Source: Flammulina velutipes (taxonomy: Eukaryota > Basidiomycota > Agaricomycetes > Agaricales > Physalacriaceae). From it: 64,000 nt of DNA. The notes under the pieces are model-generated. The model saw only the letters and a program-made list of their open reading frames with translations, ran no database searches and was not told the DNA's origin. Each line of letters opens with the position of its first letter. The first letter of the stretch is position 1. Both the position numbers and the translations under genes were made by a program. This document shows, in pieces, positions 43,610 to 54,657 of this stretch. Where the stretch lies: positions 248,001 to 312,000 of the forward strand of contig CM022374.1 of assembly GCA_011800155.1 (NCBI GenBank). The letters run 5' to 3'.

Positions 43610-45689
43610 TCAACACTCTGAGAAAAGGTTCCCTACCTTTGTCCCATCCTGGGGATAATACCAAAAGGAAAATGCCTGGACAATGTCAGAGGTAGCACAA
43701 ATGAACCAGCAACTTTTGTCCTTACAATCAGAACATAAGAGCCAAACAATAATATCCCGCTCATGTAGTGCGTCCGGCCATCTTCGGTAGCAAAACGCAC
43801 GAGAAGGACGGAGAGGAAGAGCGTCAGCACCTCCAATGGGTCAAATCTGAGAACCGTCAGTACCGTGTCACGCAAAAAAAGATGAACATACAGCAACGAC
43901 AGAGGTTTCCCTGCTACCCACCCAATCAGAACTAAGAGAGGAATGACGAAAAGGGCGATCTATTGAAACTTCAACTTCGAAGCTCCTGCGGAGCTCAACT
44001 TAACAGACCTGTATACATGATCCAACAGACACTGCTAACGCAAGATCCACTTTATTCCGATACGCAACAAAGACCGCAGTGACATGTTCCGCTGCGTTTC
44101 CAACACTGGTGTTATGGAGTCAAAATATGAACCTTCGAATACATGGCTGACGTACATGGCGAGAAGAATAAGACCCAGCCATTCTTTGCTTACAGTGCCA
44201 CTCTGTTGTTCCGATCAGCACAGACATTGGTACTTAGTAAGACGACACTAACCTCTCCGATGCCTTCCAACGAGTCCGTCAAGGCTTCAGCTGTAAGATC
44301 TGAAAGAACTTGAGACAACCTGTCAAACGCGAAACTGGTCTTACTTACAGGTGAGCCCAGTAGCAGCTACCAACACACTAATCGCAACTGTGAGGCTCAT
44401 AGCAGGGGATTCCTTTTCATCGTCCGAATCCCCGTCGTCATCGCGCTTTTGATGCACAGCTGCTTCTACGTCGCGGCGTGCAGCCATCTGCTTCATCGAC
44501 CTGGCATTCCCCGTCTGGATCCTACGTGCAACACTGCTGAATAAAGCTTCGAGTGGGAGAGTGGCATGCTCACCTGAGCTCATTCTGCTTCTCCAGCCCA
44601 CGATTACTGTTACGAGTAACCGGGAATGGTCGTTCCCTATTCCCGCGACCTAGTGCAGCAGCACTCCCGAACGCCAGGGAGTTATGGCGCCCGTACGGCG
44701 AGGGTCGAGGCGATGGACGTTGCGGTGAGACATGTGGCTCCGGCAGGGGAGATAACTGAGATTCGTTCTCGTCTAGAAGAACGTCATTTTGTGGGTTATA
44801 CAGGTGCGAGTGGCTGTATAGCTGGAAAACCATGTAGCTCCCATAGATGAAGATCAGGATCAGGGCACTCCCGCGCGACATTTCTAGGATAACATCGCGT
44901 TCTTTGTCCTCTGTGGAGACTTGGGCGATTGCGAATGCGAATGCAGAGGGCAATACTAGGGCTATAACAGCTAGCGTTAGCAGCGACGTGTTGAGCTGAG
45001 CAGCGCTCTGTTGAAACTCTTGTTCCGAAAAGCGAAAGCCACCAACGATAAAGGCCATCCCGGTAACGAGTAGCAGATTAGAGAGAAGGCCGCCCTATAA
45101 AGTTAAACGCGTTATCAATCGCAGTGTCATGGATGACGGCTGTATGATACCACGTACCAACAACGAGGCCTGCACAACGCGAATCTCGCACTTGAATAGC
45201 AGGAGGATAGCAATAATGAGTTCTGTAGCATTCCCAAGGGACGCATTGATGAGCCCGCCAAGAGCGTCGCCAGTAAAAAGCGCGATGGTTTCTGTCCCGT
45301 GACCGAGCATTCCAGCGAGAGGTACAATTCCCAGTAACGCTGTAGCGAAAATCGCCTAGGTTATCCTCCATGAGTTAATGTACTAGTCAGCTGGTGATAC
45401 ATGTACTCACAGCGTCTGCTTGATGGGAGTAATGCAATGCCCATGCGATGGGGTTAAAGACGAAAAGGACATTGATATAACTATAGGTAGCAGCCGACCT
45501 CAAGCTTGCGAGATGTCCCGGGGATGGTCCTCGAGAGCTCGCGGGTCGAATGAAAAGAGATTTCTTTAATTTTCGTGAAAACGGTGGGGGCCGAACAGTT
45601 GCATGTGCAAAGGCGGAAGATCCAGCGGTATTGATTTCAGAAGGGCTTGTGGTTATTGCGCGACCGTTAGGTGCCAGCTTTTCGTTCAT
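43610..45689 (-). CDS. VCX1: Vacuolar Ca2+/H+ exchanger (CAX family)
   Basis: CaCA-superfamily antiporter moving Ca2+ into the vacuole in exchange for H+. About eight exons of eleven expected helices. Both alpha-repeat signatures are present: [20 protein letters not shown] followed by [10 protein letters not shown], and [20 protein letters not shown] followed by [12 protein letters not shown]. Between them are [20 protein letters not shown] and a long cytosolic loop (Ser/Pro/Arg-rich, about 45000-44450). The last exons read [20 protein letters not shown] and, after splicing at 43730/43679, [20 protein letters not shown]. The start MNEKLAPNG at 45689 is the likely one, though an in-frame ATG lies 13 codons upstream. 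The N-terminus carries a Ser/Arg-rich, possibly autoinhibitory region. Confidence 0.93.
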
Positions 45690-45778
45690 AGGAATAACGC
45701 TAGTGAGAAGATGGTGGTGAGAGGACAAGGTGTAAGCGTCAATAGTAGAGTATCATCATGACGTCACGGAGCTACTAT

Positions 45779-45787
45779 TGTGGCGCA
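45779..45787 (+). promoter_or_regulatory. Dispersed 9-mer TGTGGCGCA
   Basis: Exact copy in the ~160-bp spacer upstream of the exchanger start. Confidence 0.4.
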
Positions 45788-45850
45788 GATTAATTAAGGC
45801 GACCATTATGATACTTAGATAACGCTACATACCGAATACTAGATGCGCGA

Positions 45851-47156
45851 TCATAGGTGTGGAATGCAATACGATTCTAGAGGTGACATAAGTATTGTGC
45901 CTCGAGCCATCGACTTGTCTTTGAAGTAGGTTTGATACGTCTGCGGCAGACGATACGAGAGCATTTCCTCTACGCCATCCATTTCTCCACAGACATCCTC
46001 GTCACCGTCAAGTTTGAACTCAAGGATAACCCGACGCAGGCCCTTCTTCGCATACAAACCCGCTAGGATGTCATCCAATTGAGTGGACTGTTCCGCTTGA
46101 ATGGCTGTGGTTGGTGTCACACCAGCCGCCGTTTGATAAAGCACGATGGTCAAGTGCAGCGCGCCCAAGGTGGCGATGTTCTGGTTGAGGACGAATATGG
46201 GAAGGGCGGCGTCGAAGACGAGGTTTCGCTTCGCGAATCCGTACGATGCGTCGCGAAGGTCGAATTTGAAGTGGAGTTCCGACAAATTGAGGACCATAGA
46301 CGAAGCTACTGAGAAAGTTCCAGGTTAATGAGGTGCTGAAGACGTTGACTGACAAACTCTTACAGTCTCGGTCAAGTTTCACGTTATTCAGGCGAAGGAC
46401 ACGGAGGGTATGTTCGACCTTTTGCACGATACTTTGGACGGCCCCATTCCAGTCACCTCCAGTTACGGATAACTCTTGGAGCGCCTCTAACGATACGGGA
46501 CACCTATTATCGTCGTGGAGCAGATCGAAGAGGGTCCCGTCGGTAGGCGTCAAAAGAGTAACAGAGAGCGAGGAAAGGGGAACGCGAGTCGCTGTTGGTG
46601 GAAGAGACGGAAAGTCTGACATGCGCTGATGATGCCCACTGTGCGACATGAACTTCAAGCATGACAAGGATAGGCGCGCCAGTCGCGTCATGCCGAGGAT
46701 GATTCGGGAAAAATCATCTGCGGGGAGGATGGACGACCTAACCTCGAGAGTGGATATACGACACGCGAGGACGTCGCAGAGAATGAAACGAAGCTCGGGC
46801 CTGATCCAGGTGAATACTGCGCCCGATATAGACATGGTGTGAAGGTTGGCCATCCTGTTAAGAAAATTGAAGAACAGGGGATTGTTGGTAAGACGTCCGG
46901 GGTGGGCACTGTGTTCCGAAAGGTAGAGAGTACGGATGTACGGCGTGAGGTCGTGTCGTAGGCCAGATAGTTTACAAAGTCTTTCTTCGACCGTGGACGT
47001 GGATCTGAAAGTTACGGCCTGAAAAACTGCGCGTCGAATGTAGTGGGCGGTGTCTGGCCAGACGAGGGACATGGTCGGGTGTAAAGACCTTGGCGATACG
47101 TGCCGCAGCTCGTCCAATACGAGGAGCTTCAGCTCCAGAGGAAACTCAGGAGGCAT
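45851..47156 (-). CDS. F-box-like/LRR protein
   Basis: Two main exons on the minus strand, ~415 aa. The start MPPEFPLELKLLVLDELRHV, followed by LHPTMSLVWPDTAHYIRRAV, is the F-box-like opening common in Agaricomycetes, in which Pro-x-Glu-Leu and a later Trp are kept. Then come leucine-rich strands (SISGAVFTWIRPELRFILCD, SRIILGMTRLARLSLSCLKF) and the end MARGTILMSPLESYCIPHL. An intron of ~55 nt at 46310-46365 separates the exons. This is the third F-box-like gene in the window and is not close in sequence to the other two. Confidence 0.7.
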
Positions 47157-48093
47157 CTTTCTTGGTTTGTTATTAGCCTGGAGTTACAGTTCGAGAGGAC
47201 AAACGACAAACCTCCTGTATAATATTGCGTGCGGGAAGAAACTATACCACAGTTCTGACACCCTTTATGAACCAGTTTTTTTGCCCTGAATACGGACGTA
47301 AGGGATATATGCAACCAGCGTAAGGCGAAACAAGACGTACATCAAGCGGAGGAAGGCCCGAGAGAAACGTTGTCCTCAGTTCGGGGCCACGACTACGCAA
47401 TTTGGCTACCTGCGTCGAGGTAGCGAGTAACTTGCCAATTCATACGCATCTTGTCACCAGGACTGTTGCTGGACTGACAGTATGATACAGAGCTGGAACC
47501 AGACTGGAACGCTGGTAATAATATGTCCCTGGAAACGCGCCTACGGCATCCTGGTTGGCAACGGCTCCCGTTGTTAGACTTGAATCTTTGAGGAATACTG
47601 TGCTTTCAATTTGCGGGGAAGACAGTTGAAAAGCAAGTTACATACGATTCCCTGTTGAGTTGTCCGGCACGAGTCCTCCGGTCGGGCCGATCCTTCCCAG
47701 CGATCTAAATCGTTCTCTGCACTTCATTGATGCGCTGGTATAACTCTGCTGCTTATCTGTACACGGTCTACTCTGATAACGACAATAAAAGCCCGCCACA
47801 CCCTGCCACTGAATATTACCGTTGTTCAACGCTGTACACAATGCTCAACCTCACCATAGACAATGACTGACGCCGTCTGATGGTCCGACTTACATTGTCT
47901 ATTTTGCATTGGATTCGTCAAAGTGCTATGATGCACGTTGATCGAACTAGTCTCTTTGTTCGTGCGACCTAACGAAGGACAAAGTAAATCTTGCCAAAAT
48001 GGTCAAAGTTCTCCAAACACATTGTTTTGACAATTGTTCCTCCATATAAGACCTGCTTTTCTCTCCTCTCCTTCCCAACCTTTTCTTTCAAAC
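47157..48093. other. Intergenic region, no gene supported
   Basis: About 940 bp between divergent genes. Short ORFs only, none with splice support. A CT-rich tract at 48048-48090 directly before the ATG at 48094 is a typical fungal pyrimidine-rich promoter/5' UTR element. Confidence 0.5.
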
Positions 48094-49424
48094 ATGTCTA
48101 CCCCTCGAACCTACAGTGCCGCCAATATCTACCGCCCTCTCCCTCCGCCTGTCTATCCTGAGGATTCAGATGAATACTTGGCGCAGATGGCTTCCAGGAA
48201 GGCCATGCGCACTCCTGTTCCCCACACCAAACCCAGAGCTCCCTCAGTCAGTTTATTTATCAAATCTTTCGTCTTGCCTAATTAGAGATGTAGGCTCCTC
48301 CTCTTGGATCGAATGCTTCCAGGGTCACAACGTCCCATAAGATGTACAGAACCCCGGAACATGACCCATCCAAGTCTGTAGTTACTGACGACAGAGACAG
48401 AAGGTTATTGACAGTGCGTGAAACTTAACATGAGCGAAAACATAGCGTGACGGTTGCCCACTAAACAAATAGGAATCTAACTACGGTTCTCATAAAGCCT
48501 TGGTGAGTTGGCTACCTTATAAAGGTGGTAGAGCGTAGTCTGACGTCGATATTAAAGGATGCAACATTTGTCGCTTCAATTAGCATCGAGGTGAGCCAGA
48601 TCTATGGACAGAGCCAGACTGTTTTGTTGACCCGTCTAGTATGACGATAAGCGCCAAGGTGGCGTCAGCGCCATCTGTGCTCCTGGAGACGACGGTTATG
48701 ACCTGCCTCTAACCGGTCAGTCGATCATGGTCCCCGTCTCAGTCACTCGCAACGAACTTCCGTCGGTACGCATTCTTGAATATTGTGTCAATAGTATCAC
48801 AAATTTAATTTTGATAGATGCACGTCCCATACACGGGAAATGGGCCTAAGTTGCGCCACATTTTCGAGGGTCCTCGTAGACGCCGTGCGAGATATATCAT
48901 TCCTATCATGTCCCACAGTGATTTAGATGGAAGTCGGGAAGGCGTCAGCTTCAGACGAATACTGCACAGCCAAAGCATGGTGAAAGGTGGATCCAAGTGT
49001 CCCTCCGCCTTGGAAGGTGTCCGATGTATGAAAGTCATTTTTCACGTTCGTTGATTTCCCTTATTATGTCTTTCCTCGTCTTATCGAGCTCAGATGAACG
49101 GATACGCTTCGCGATTCATCATGTTTCCTGTCCACTGCCCTCACAAGCCGCACGGCCGGTCCCTTAACAGCATCGCGTTCTGTGTTGCTCGTGGCTATAA
49201 ATTTTGGCTCCAGGTAAGCTATGCGCCGATATCATAAATGGCTCCGATATTGAAGACGGATTTACTTCTAGAAAGATGTTGACGCTGTTGCGCCACATCT
49301 ATCAAAGACTAACGTTCCAGGTGCGATGACGGTGACCAATCTTCGTCTTATCTCTCTTTACTGCGTAGATGATGAGCGCAGTATCTGGTGGCCAGAAATC
49401 GGTTTGGAAACAATATCGAAGTAG
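48094..49424 (+). CDS. Uncharacterised multi-exon gene
   Basis: A chain of about eight to ten small exons. It starts MSTPRTYSAANIYRPLPPPV with YPEDSDEYLAQMASRKAMRT. Later pieces read PPLGSNASRVTTSHKMYRTP, YDDKRQGGVSAICAPGDDGY, PLTGQSIMVPVSVTRNELPS, MHVPYTGNGPKL, MNGYASRFIMFPVHCPHKPH and a last exon KDVDAVAPHLSKTNVPGAMT, ending in WWPEIGLETISK. The consistent introns (branch points, GT..AG) and coding character suggest a real gene, although some middle junctions (48370-48640) are uncertain. I do not recognise the family. Two copies of the TGTGGCGCA 9-mer fall inside it on the minus strand (48852 and 49289); the second lies in a clear exon. Confidence 0.5.
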
Positions 49425-50197
49425 ATGACAAGACAGTGACAGTAAAATATACCTCTTTCGATGTACGATTCGCTTACTTTGATCTATGTCACAATATACC
49501 CTCATCCTTTGGCATAGTGTGCACAACTATAATCAACGGCCCAGCTTGCTTTCTGTTTATATGATTTGTCCTATGTACAGAGCGGCGGAAAACACCGTCA
49601 ATACAGATAATGGAAAAATCAAAGAAGGTGGGCGCGGAGAGATGAATACATGAACTCCAAGATGGGTTAAGGCAGTGATACTGTATATGGTTCCACGCCA
49701 CCTGTGCGTGGGAATCGCGCGTTTCTCGCCGGCGGCTAGAAAAATCTCCTTCTACACCATCACGACGACGATATCAAACGACTCGACATCACCTTCGATT
49801 GCCCACGAAGATTACTGTGGGATATTTTGACCTTCGAGCGCGCTAATTTGGTATCGCTTTGCATTATCATCTGCACATGGACGTTAACATACTCTCGTCA
49901 GGCGTCTGTGACGGGTTGCCATCTTTCCCTCCCCTTCGTTCACACTGTGATGGATATCTTACCGCACCTTCGTTCACACTGATTGATGGATAATCTTACC
50001 GCACCTTCGTTCACGCTGATGGATTGCTATCTTCCCGCACCTTCGTTCACACATTGGAGTCGATATTCTGACCCTCCATCCCTTTCGCCAATGTGAGGCG
50101 GTTCTCTGGCGTCAATCTCATATCTTCCGTCTTTCAACCCCTGCATCCCGAGCACTATTAAGCTTCGACTGGTCAAGGATGGACCACATACAACAGA
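49425..50197. other. Spacer with P450 promoter
   Basis: No gene seen. The last 260 bp hold a tandem repeat (next entry) and presumably the P450 promoter. Confidence 0.4.
49933..50053 (+). repeat. Imperfect ~40-bp minisatellite upstream of the P450 gene
   Basis: Four occurrences of CCTTCGTTCAC(A/G) at about 49933, 49967, 50013 and 50039, separated by variants of CTGATGGATATCTTACCGCA. The array ends ~145 bp before the P450 ATG, so it lies in its promoter or 5' UTR. Confidence 0.75.
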
Positions 50198-52496
50198 ATG
50201 GCAGGCTTCCAATTCTTCTTGTTTAGCATCCTCGTCAGCCTTTCGCTTTGGCTTCTCATCCGAGCCAGACGTCGATCTCGTGGACTCAAGGCTGTCCGTG
50301 GACCTCCTCGTCTCTCGTGGCTGACCGGTACGTAGATCGTTCACGTCCTCTTGACATAGGATTAAGCGCGCGTCCAGGCCATGAAAAGGACATTCGTTGC
50401 CAGCTTATCGCAGGAGAGAATGAACTGAAATGGACGAAACAATACGGCCTCGTTGTCCGTCTCGCTGGCTGCCTCGGTGTTCGTCGCTTTCATCTTTACT
50501 TTGAATGCTCTCTGAGATTATTCGCAGCAAGATAACCTCCTTGTTTCTGATCCCAAAGCACTGCAATATATATTTCACACTTCTGGCTACCGCTTCCCCA
50601 AGACGGGTGATATGCACCACCTATTCATCTCTGTGTTTGGGCCAGGAATTGTTGCTGCGGATGGTGAGAATTGCATCTTGTGCGCACAGTGTTCGGGTTG
50701 TTTGCTGAAATGTATCACTCCTTTCTTAAGGTGAAGAACACCGCCGACAGAGACATGTATTGAACCCAGCATTCTCTGTGGGACAGCTAAGGACTTTCCT
50801 TGGTTTGTTTCAGGCTGAGGGCGAGAAGGTTCGTAGTGTAGAGAAAAACACGAGCATTTGCAACCCTAATCAATGTCTAGCTTACGGAGAAGCTGCAGGC
50901 CGATCTTGCTAGCCGATCCGTCGTCGTCGACATTCTGACATGGACATCTAAGGCGTCACTTGATGTGCTGGGAATTAGTAAGCACACTCTCTGAATATTA
51001 TCCAGGCCATCCGAATTAATTGACTACGTTATAGCATCGTTCAGACATGCTTTTGGAGCCTTAGATGGGAAGGAAGACGCACTGACGTCCGAACTAAAGA
51101 CAATCACGTAAGTCATTTGTCCTTGTCCCGATACTATGTAACAACATACTTATGCCATGAAGGACGCAAGCTTTCATGAAGCCCAGCTCAGCTGAAATTG
51201 TCTACTCGACGTTATTGCGCCTTCTGCCGCGATGGTCACTCAAGTACCTTGACACAGTTGTCGCTTCTCGCGCCTACACGGCGTTGAGGATGTTCCAGAC
51301 GATGGCTAAACGGACCGCCAGCGTCATTATTCAAAATGCCGTGGACGACAAAGATAACCTCGAAGAAAAGGATGTAGTTGGCATCTTAGGTAGGTTGATT
51401 TCTATCTTGACTGTAAACCGTGCTGACCCATTCTACAGCCACCAATCAGCTATCTGGGATCACGAAGAACGCAATGAGCCAAGATGCCATGCTGGCACAA
51501 CTGGTGTAAGTCCTCGAAACAACAAGCTATCTCATGACATAGAACGATGATTACCCGATAGGACATTTATTTCAGGTGGACAAGATACAACGTCGAATAC
51601 CCTTGGCTTCCTTTTCTACGAGCTTGCGCGTAATCCAGGCTTTCAAGTTCATCTCCGAAATGAGATCCGTGAAATTCTACAGCAAAAGAATGGCGAGCCG
51701 CTAACAAGTGTAGATTATAATGCTTTACCATCCTTGAATGCATGCATCAAGGTCACCTCCTCTCAACTAAGTGTCACATGCCAAACACTCATTGATTCGT
51801 AGGAAACGCTTCGCTTACATCCTGTCATACATTCTCTCATTCGTGAAGCTGCTCAGGATGATGTTTTACCTCTGTCGGAGCCACTGATCTTGGAGGACGG
51901 CACGACCTGTACGGAAATTCCTATCAGGAAAGGACAAGTGCTTTATGCATCAGTCTCGGTCTATCAGCGGTAATACTCTCGTTTACCCTTGAATCATCAA
52001 CTTACATGAATGCAGGCTGAAGAGTCTGTGGGGCGAGGACACCGACATCTGGAATCCCAACAGGTTCCTAGCAGGCCGTTCCGTTGAGCATGATAATATT
52101 TGTAACGTGGGTGTGTATGCAAACCTGTGAGTCGCAGAGGATTACTATCTTCGATTCTAATTCAAATGTCTTGTAGACTCTCGTTCAGCGCCGGTAATAG
52201 GTCGTGCATTGGGTGAGTAATAGGTCAGAGCTATTTCCGCTTACAACCTAACCATGTCCTCACAGTTGGCGATTTGCGTACGCACTTCAAAATTCCATAA
52301 CATTTATCATGATCTCATTCCTTTTGCAAGTTTGATGGAGCTGCAGGTGTTTACGGTACTCATGGTGAACAAGTTCTCCTTTGAACCCGATGCCGAGGTC
52401 AAGTTCGCTCCCACCCAGTTCTCGATCTTTCCTGCACTGGAAGGGAGATACGAAGAAGGGATGAAAATACCCCTGAAGGTAACAGCTCTCGAGTGA
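50198..52496 (+). CDS. Cytochrome P450 monooxygenase
   Basis: Heme-thiolate monooxygenase with an N-terminal ER anchor (MAGFQFFLFSILVSLSLWLL followed by basic RARRRSR and a Pro-rich hinge). About fourteen exons join in frame to ~530 aa. Landmarks: C-helix region EEHRRQRHVLNPAFSVGQLR; I-helix FISGGQDTTSNTLGFLFYEL; K-helix ETLRLHPVIHSLIREA (ExxR); the PERF-like WNPNRFLAGR; heme loop LSFSAGNRSCIGWRFA, with the axial Cys in FxxGxRxCxG. It has the general look of basidiomycete P450s, but substrate and CYP family cannot be given from sequence alone. A minisatellite lies in its upstream region. Confidence 0.92.
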
Positions 52497-52663
52497 ATAG
52501 CCACATTTCACGTATATAACAGAAACACTTTGTAAATTCTCTACTGTGAGCAATCGGACCGCAGCGGACCGCCCGCTGCCCAATGATCTCAAAATTAAAA
52601 TTACTGGATACACACCGAACTGCCAGAGCGCTCGGACGACAAACAAGTTACAAGGGTGGTGTG

Positions 52664-52672
52664 TGCGCCACA
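52664..52672 (-). promoter_or_regulatory. Dispersed 9-mer TGTGGCGCA at inner arm boundary
   Basis: Exact copy on the minus strand, partner of the one at 25068. Confidence 0.45.
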
Positions 52673-52748
52673 TCCAATCACTGTCATTTGAGTAATATAC
52701 ATAGCAGAGCAGGTAAGGTATCGAAGGTAATATTAGGACGCGTTTGAA

Positions 52749-53108
52749 CTAAGGATTCTTCAGTCCGCCTGGACGATACCTAGACATATCATCGTCAGTG
52801 ACTATAACATCAAATATCAAACAATCGTACCATCTCCATCCAACAGCAACCCATGGCAGGGCGAAGCCAAAGCCGAGATAAGAGACATATTTGTAGGTGA
52901 ATGCCCGCTTGTTCAGGTAGTTGAATGGCATATGCTATTCAATCTAGATGAGCTTACGTCGACAAAAGGGAAGAGACTGTGTGTGTACATCTGTGTTGGT
53001 GTGTGGCTTGGCGAGAGAGGTTCCCCATATACTACGACGCTGGCCGTGGCGTAACACAGATGATCGGATGGAGGTACCGAGGCGAGTGGAGTGGGAGAGA
53101 GCGTTCAT
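52749..53108 (-). CDS. Probable cytochrome c oxidase subunit VIIc/Cox8-like (right copy)
   Basis: Same three-exon structure and same 360-bp span as the left copy. The presequence starts MNALSHSTRLGTSIRSSVLR (two changes from the left copy), and the mature part HMPFNYLNKRAFTYKYVSYL and the single helix GFGFALPWVAVGW are unchanged. Intron 2 differs more than the exons do, which points to selection on the protein. Predicted inner mitochondrial membrane, complex IV. It ends 252 bp from the convergent P450 gene. Confidence 0.6.
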
Positions 53109-54027
53109 TGGATTTGTAGTGGGAAGATACTTTGAGCGACCTTAGAGGTATCGCCCTTTTGTATATGGTATCCCTATGAATCCAGCCCACGGCCAGACAT
53201 GAGTTGATACGGGAAACGGCCGGTCTGGAACACGCAGCCACTGCCCGCCCGGTGTCAGAGTATCAATGCGCAACGGCGGGACCAAGGCATGAGGCGGTGA
53301 ATATCGGAAGATGGCGTCTCGAACCGTCTCGAGTAGTTGGATCTCAAAGATAGATTGGTGGCGCTTGGGCACGATTGGAAATGGTTTGGAGCGATAATTG
53401 AATATATCGGCGTGCTCGTTGTTTAATCGCTGACGATAGACCTGGAGATGTGATGAAAACAGCTGAGAAGATTCCCTCAACAGCTGGAACAATTTGAAAC
53501 GGTCAAAAAGAGGCAGGATGAGACTGATACGTTCAGGTCATGTTGGGCCTAGATGTCCATTCGTCTTGGAGCTGCTAGTGCAATGTATCGCGTATCAACT
53601 CGAGGTCCATTCTGTTGATCACGATGGGAAAACGGTGTTAGCCGACGCTGTGAGAAATGGTGACGTCAGGATGTTATGTGGCGCACATTGGTAGAACCCG
53701 ACGTTGGAAAACGGACAATAGTCTTTGGAGTCAAGTGATGCTAATTGTCGCTGTCAGAAACACAATGGACTGCGATTGGGAATTCAGTCACGCACAATGG
53801 CATGCACAAACGACCGCAATTGGAACAAACAATCACTGAAGGACAATGGTTTGGGATGGCCCGCGAGCAAGGAAGCCACTATATAACGACTAATTAGACA
53901 TTAGTTCCCGCACCAACAGTCACTATGCAAACCCGTTATGGTGAGCAGAAGAGCCGACTCTTCAGCCGTTTGTGCAAGCTGACAGTTCGGCATAGACGAT
54001 CTACCGCTTTTCGCACGCCAACAGATC
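53109..54027. other. Divergent promoter region between COX-like and Lys-rich genes (right)
   Basis: Shared with the left arm. A minus-strand ORF of 116 aa (53142-53492, MFQLLRESSQLFSSHLQVYR...GRYL) is open here but interrupted in the left arm, and that arm reads on past this ORF's own stop. It is therefore more likely chance than gene. A TGTGGCGCA copy is at 53677-53685. Confidence 0.5.
53677..53685 (+). promoter_or_regulatory. Dispersed 9-mer TGTGGCGCA
   Basis: Exact copy, conserved with the left arm (24056-24064). Confidence 0.45.
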
Positions 54028-54450
54028 ATGAGTGATCAGCGACTGAAAAATATTGAAAAGAAAGTTGCTGAAGAATTCGAGGCAAAGAAGAAGGTTGCCG
54101 CAGCGTTGGCGGTGGCGCCTTATTTCATCCAGAGAGCCACAGAGCTAAATGAGATCGACAAAGTAAAGAGCGTGAAGGCTAAGGATCCCCCATATCCCAT
54201 CCCGGACGACGTGCTTAGGCAGTGGGACCTAATCGCGGATGTATACATGGAAATGGCGCCAACAACCGAGGTGCCAACAGAAACAGCTGCTGCTGTGCCA
54301 ACAAAATCAGCGAAGGATACGGACAGGGCAGATACTTTAAGAGAGGAAGGTACTGGAGCTGGAAAGAAGTCGAAATCCAAAAAGCGTCGTCAGTCGGATG
54401 AGCCTACGGAGGAGTCGGGGCGCAAGAAGAAGAAATCCAAGAGCAAGTGA
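54028..54450 (+). CDS. 140-aa Lys-rich protein of unknown function (right copy)
   Basis: Intronless and colinear with the left copy; start MSDQRLKNIEKKVAEEFEAK, same basic C-terminus. Changes cluster in the linker (for example DGPGS versus DRADT) while the N-terminal 85 residues differ at one position only. This is the pattern expected for a protein whose N-terminal part is under constraint. Probably nuclear from the KSKSKKRR and KKKKSKSK clusters. DENND6 begins 90-210 bp downstream in the same direction. Confidence 0.75.
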   Translation: MSDQRLKNIEKKVAEEFEAKKKVAAALAVAPYFIQRATELNEIDKVKSVKAKDPPYPIPDDVLRQWDLIADVYMEMAPTTEVPTETAAAVPTKSAKDTDRADTLREEGTGAGKKSKSKKRRQSDEPTEESGRKKKKSKSK

Positions 54451-54657
54451 GCTAGTGACGCTGAGTTTCGTAGTGTCATTGCACCTGTATCTTCCATTAT
54501 ATAGCTATATTTCTCAATCGAAGAAGGATGAACTTGACTGATGGGCGTGGGAAGAAACCCAAGCCGGCGGGATTGCCTGTTGAATATTGAAATTGAATTC
54601 TGCCTCCCACCATCACCATCGCGTAGCGCGACCACGGCGACGAAGGCGGGAACGACG

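Noticed and set aside
53142..53492. 116-aa minus-strand ORF MFQLLRESS...
   Set aside because: Interrupted by a stop in the left arm, which also lacks this ORF's own stop; lies in a shared divergent promoter region.
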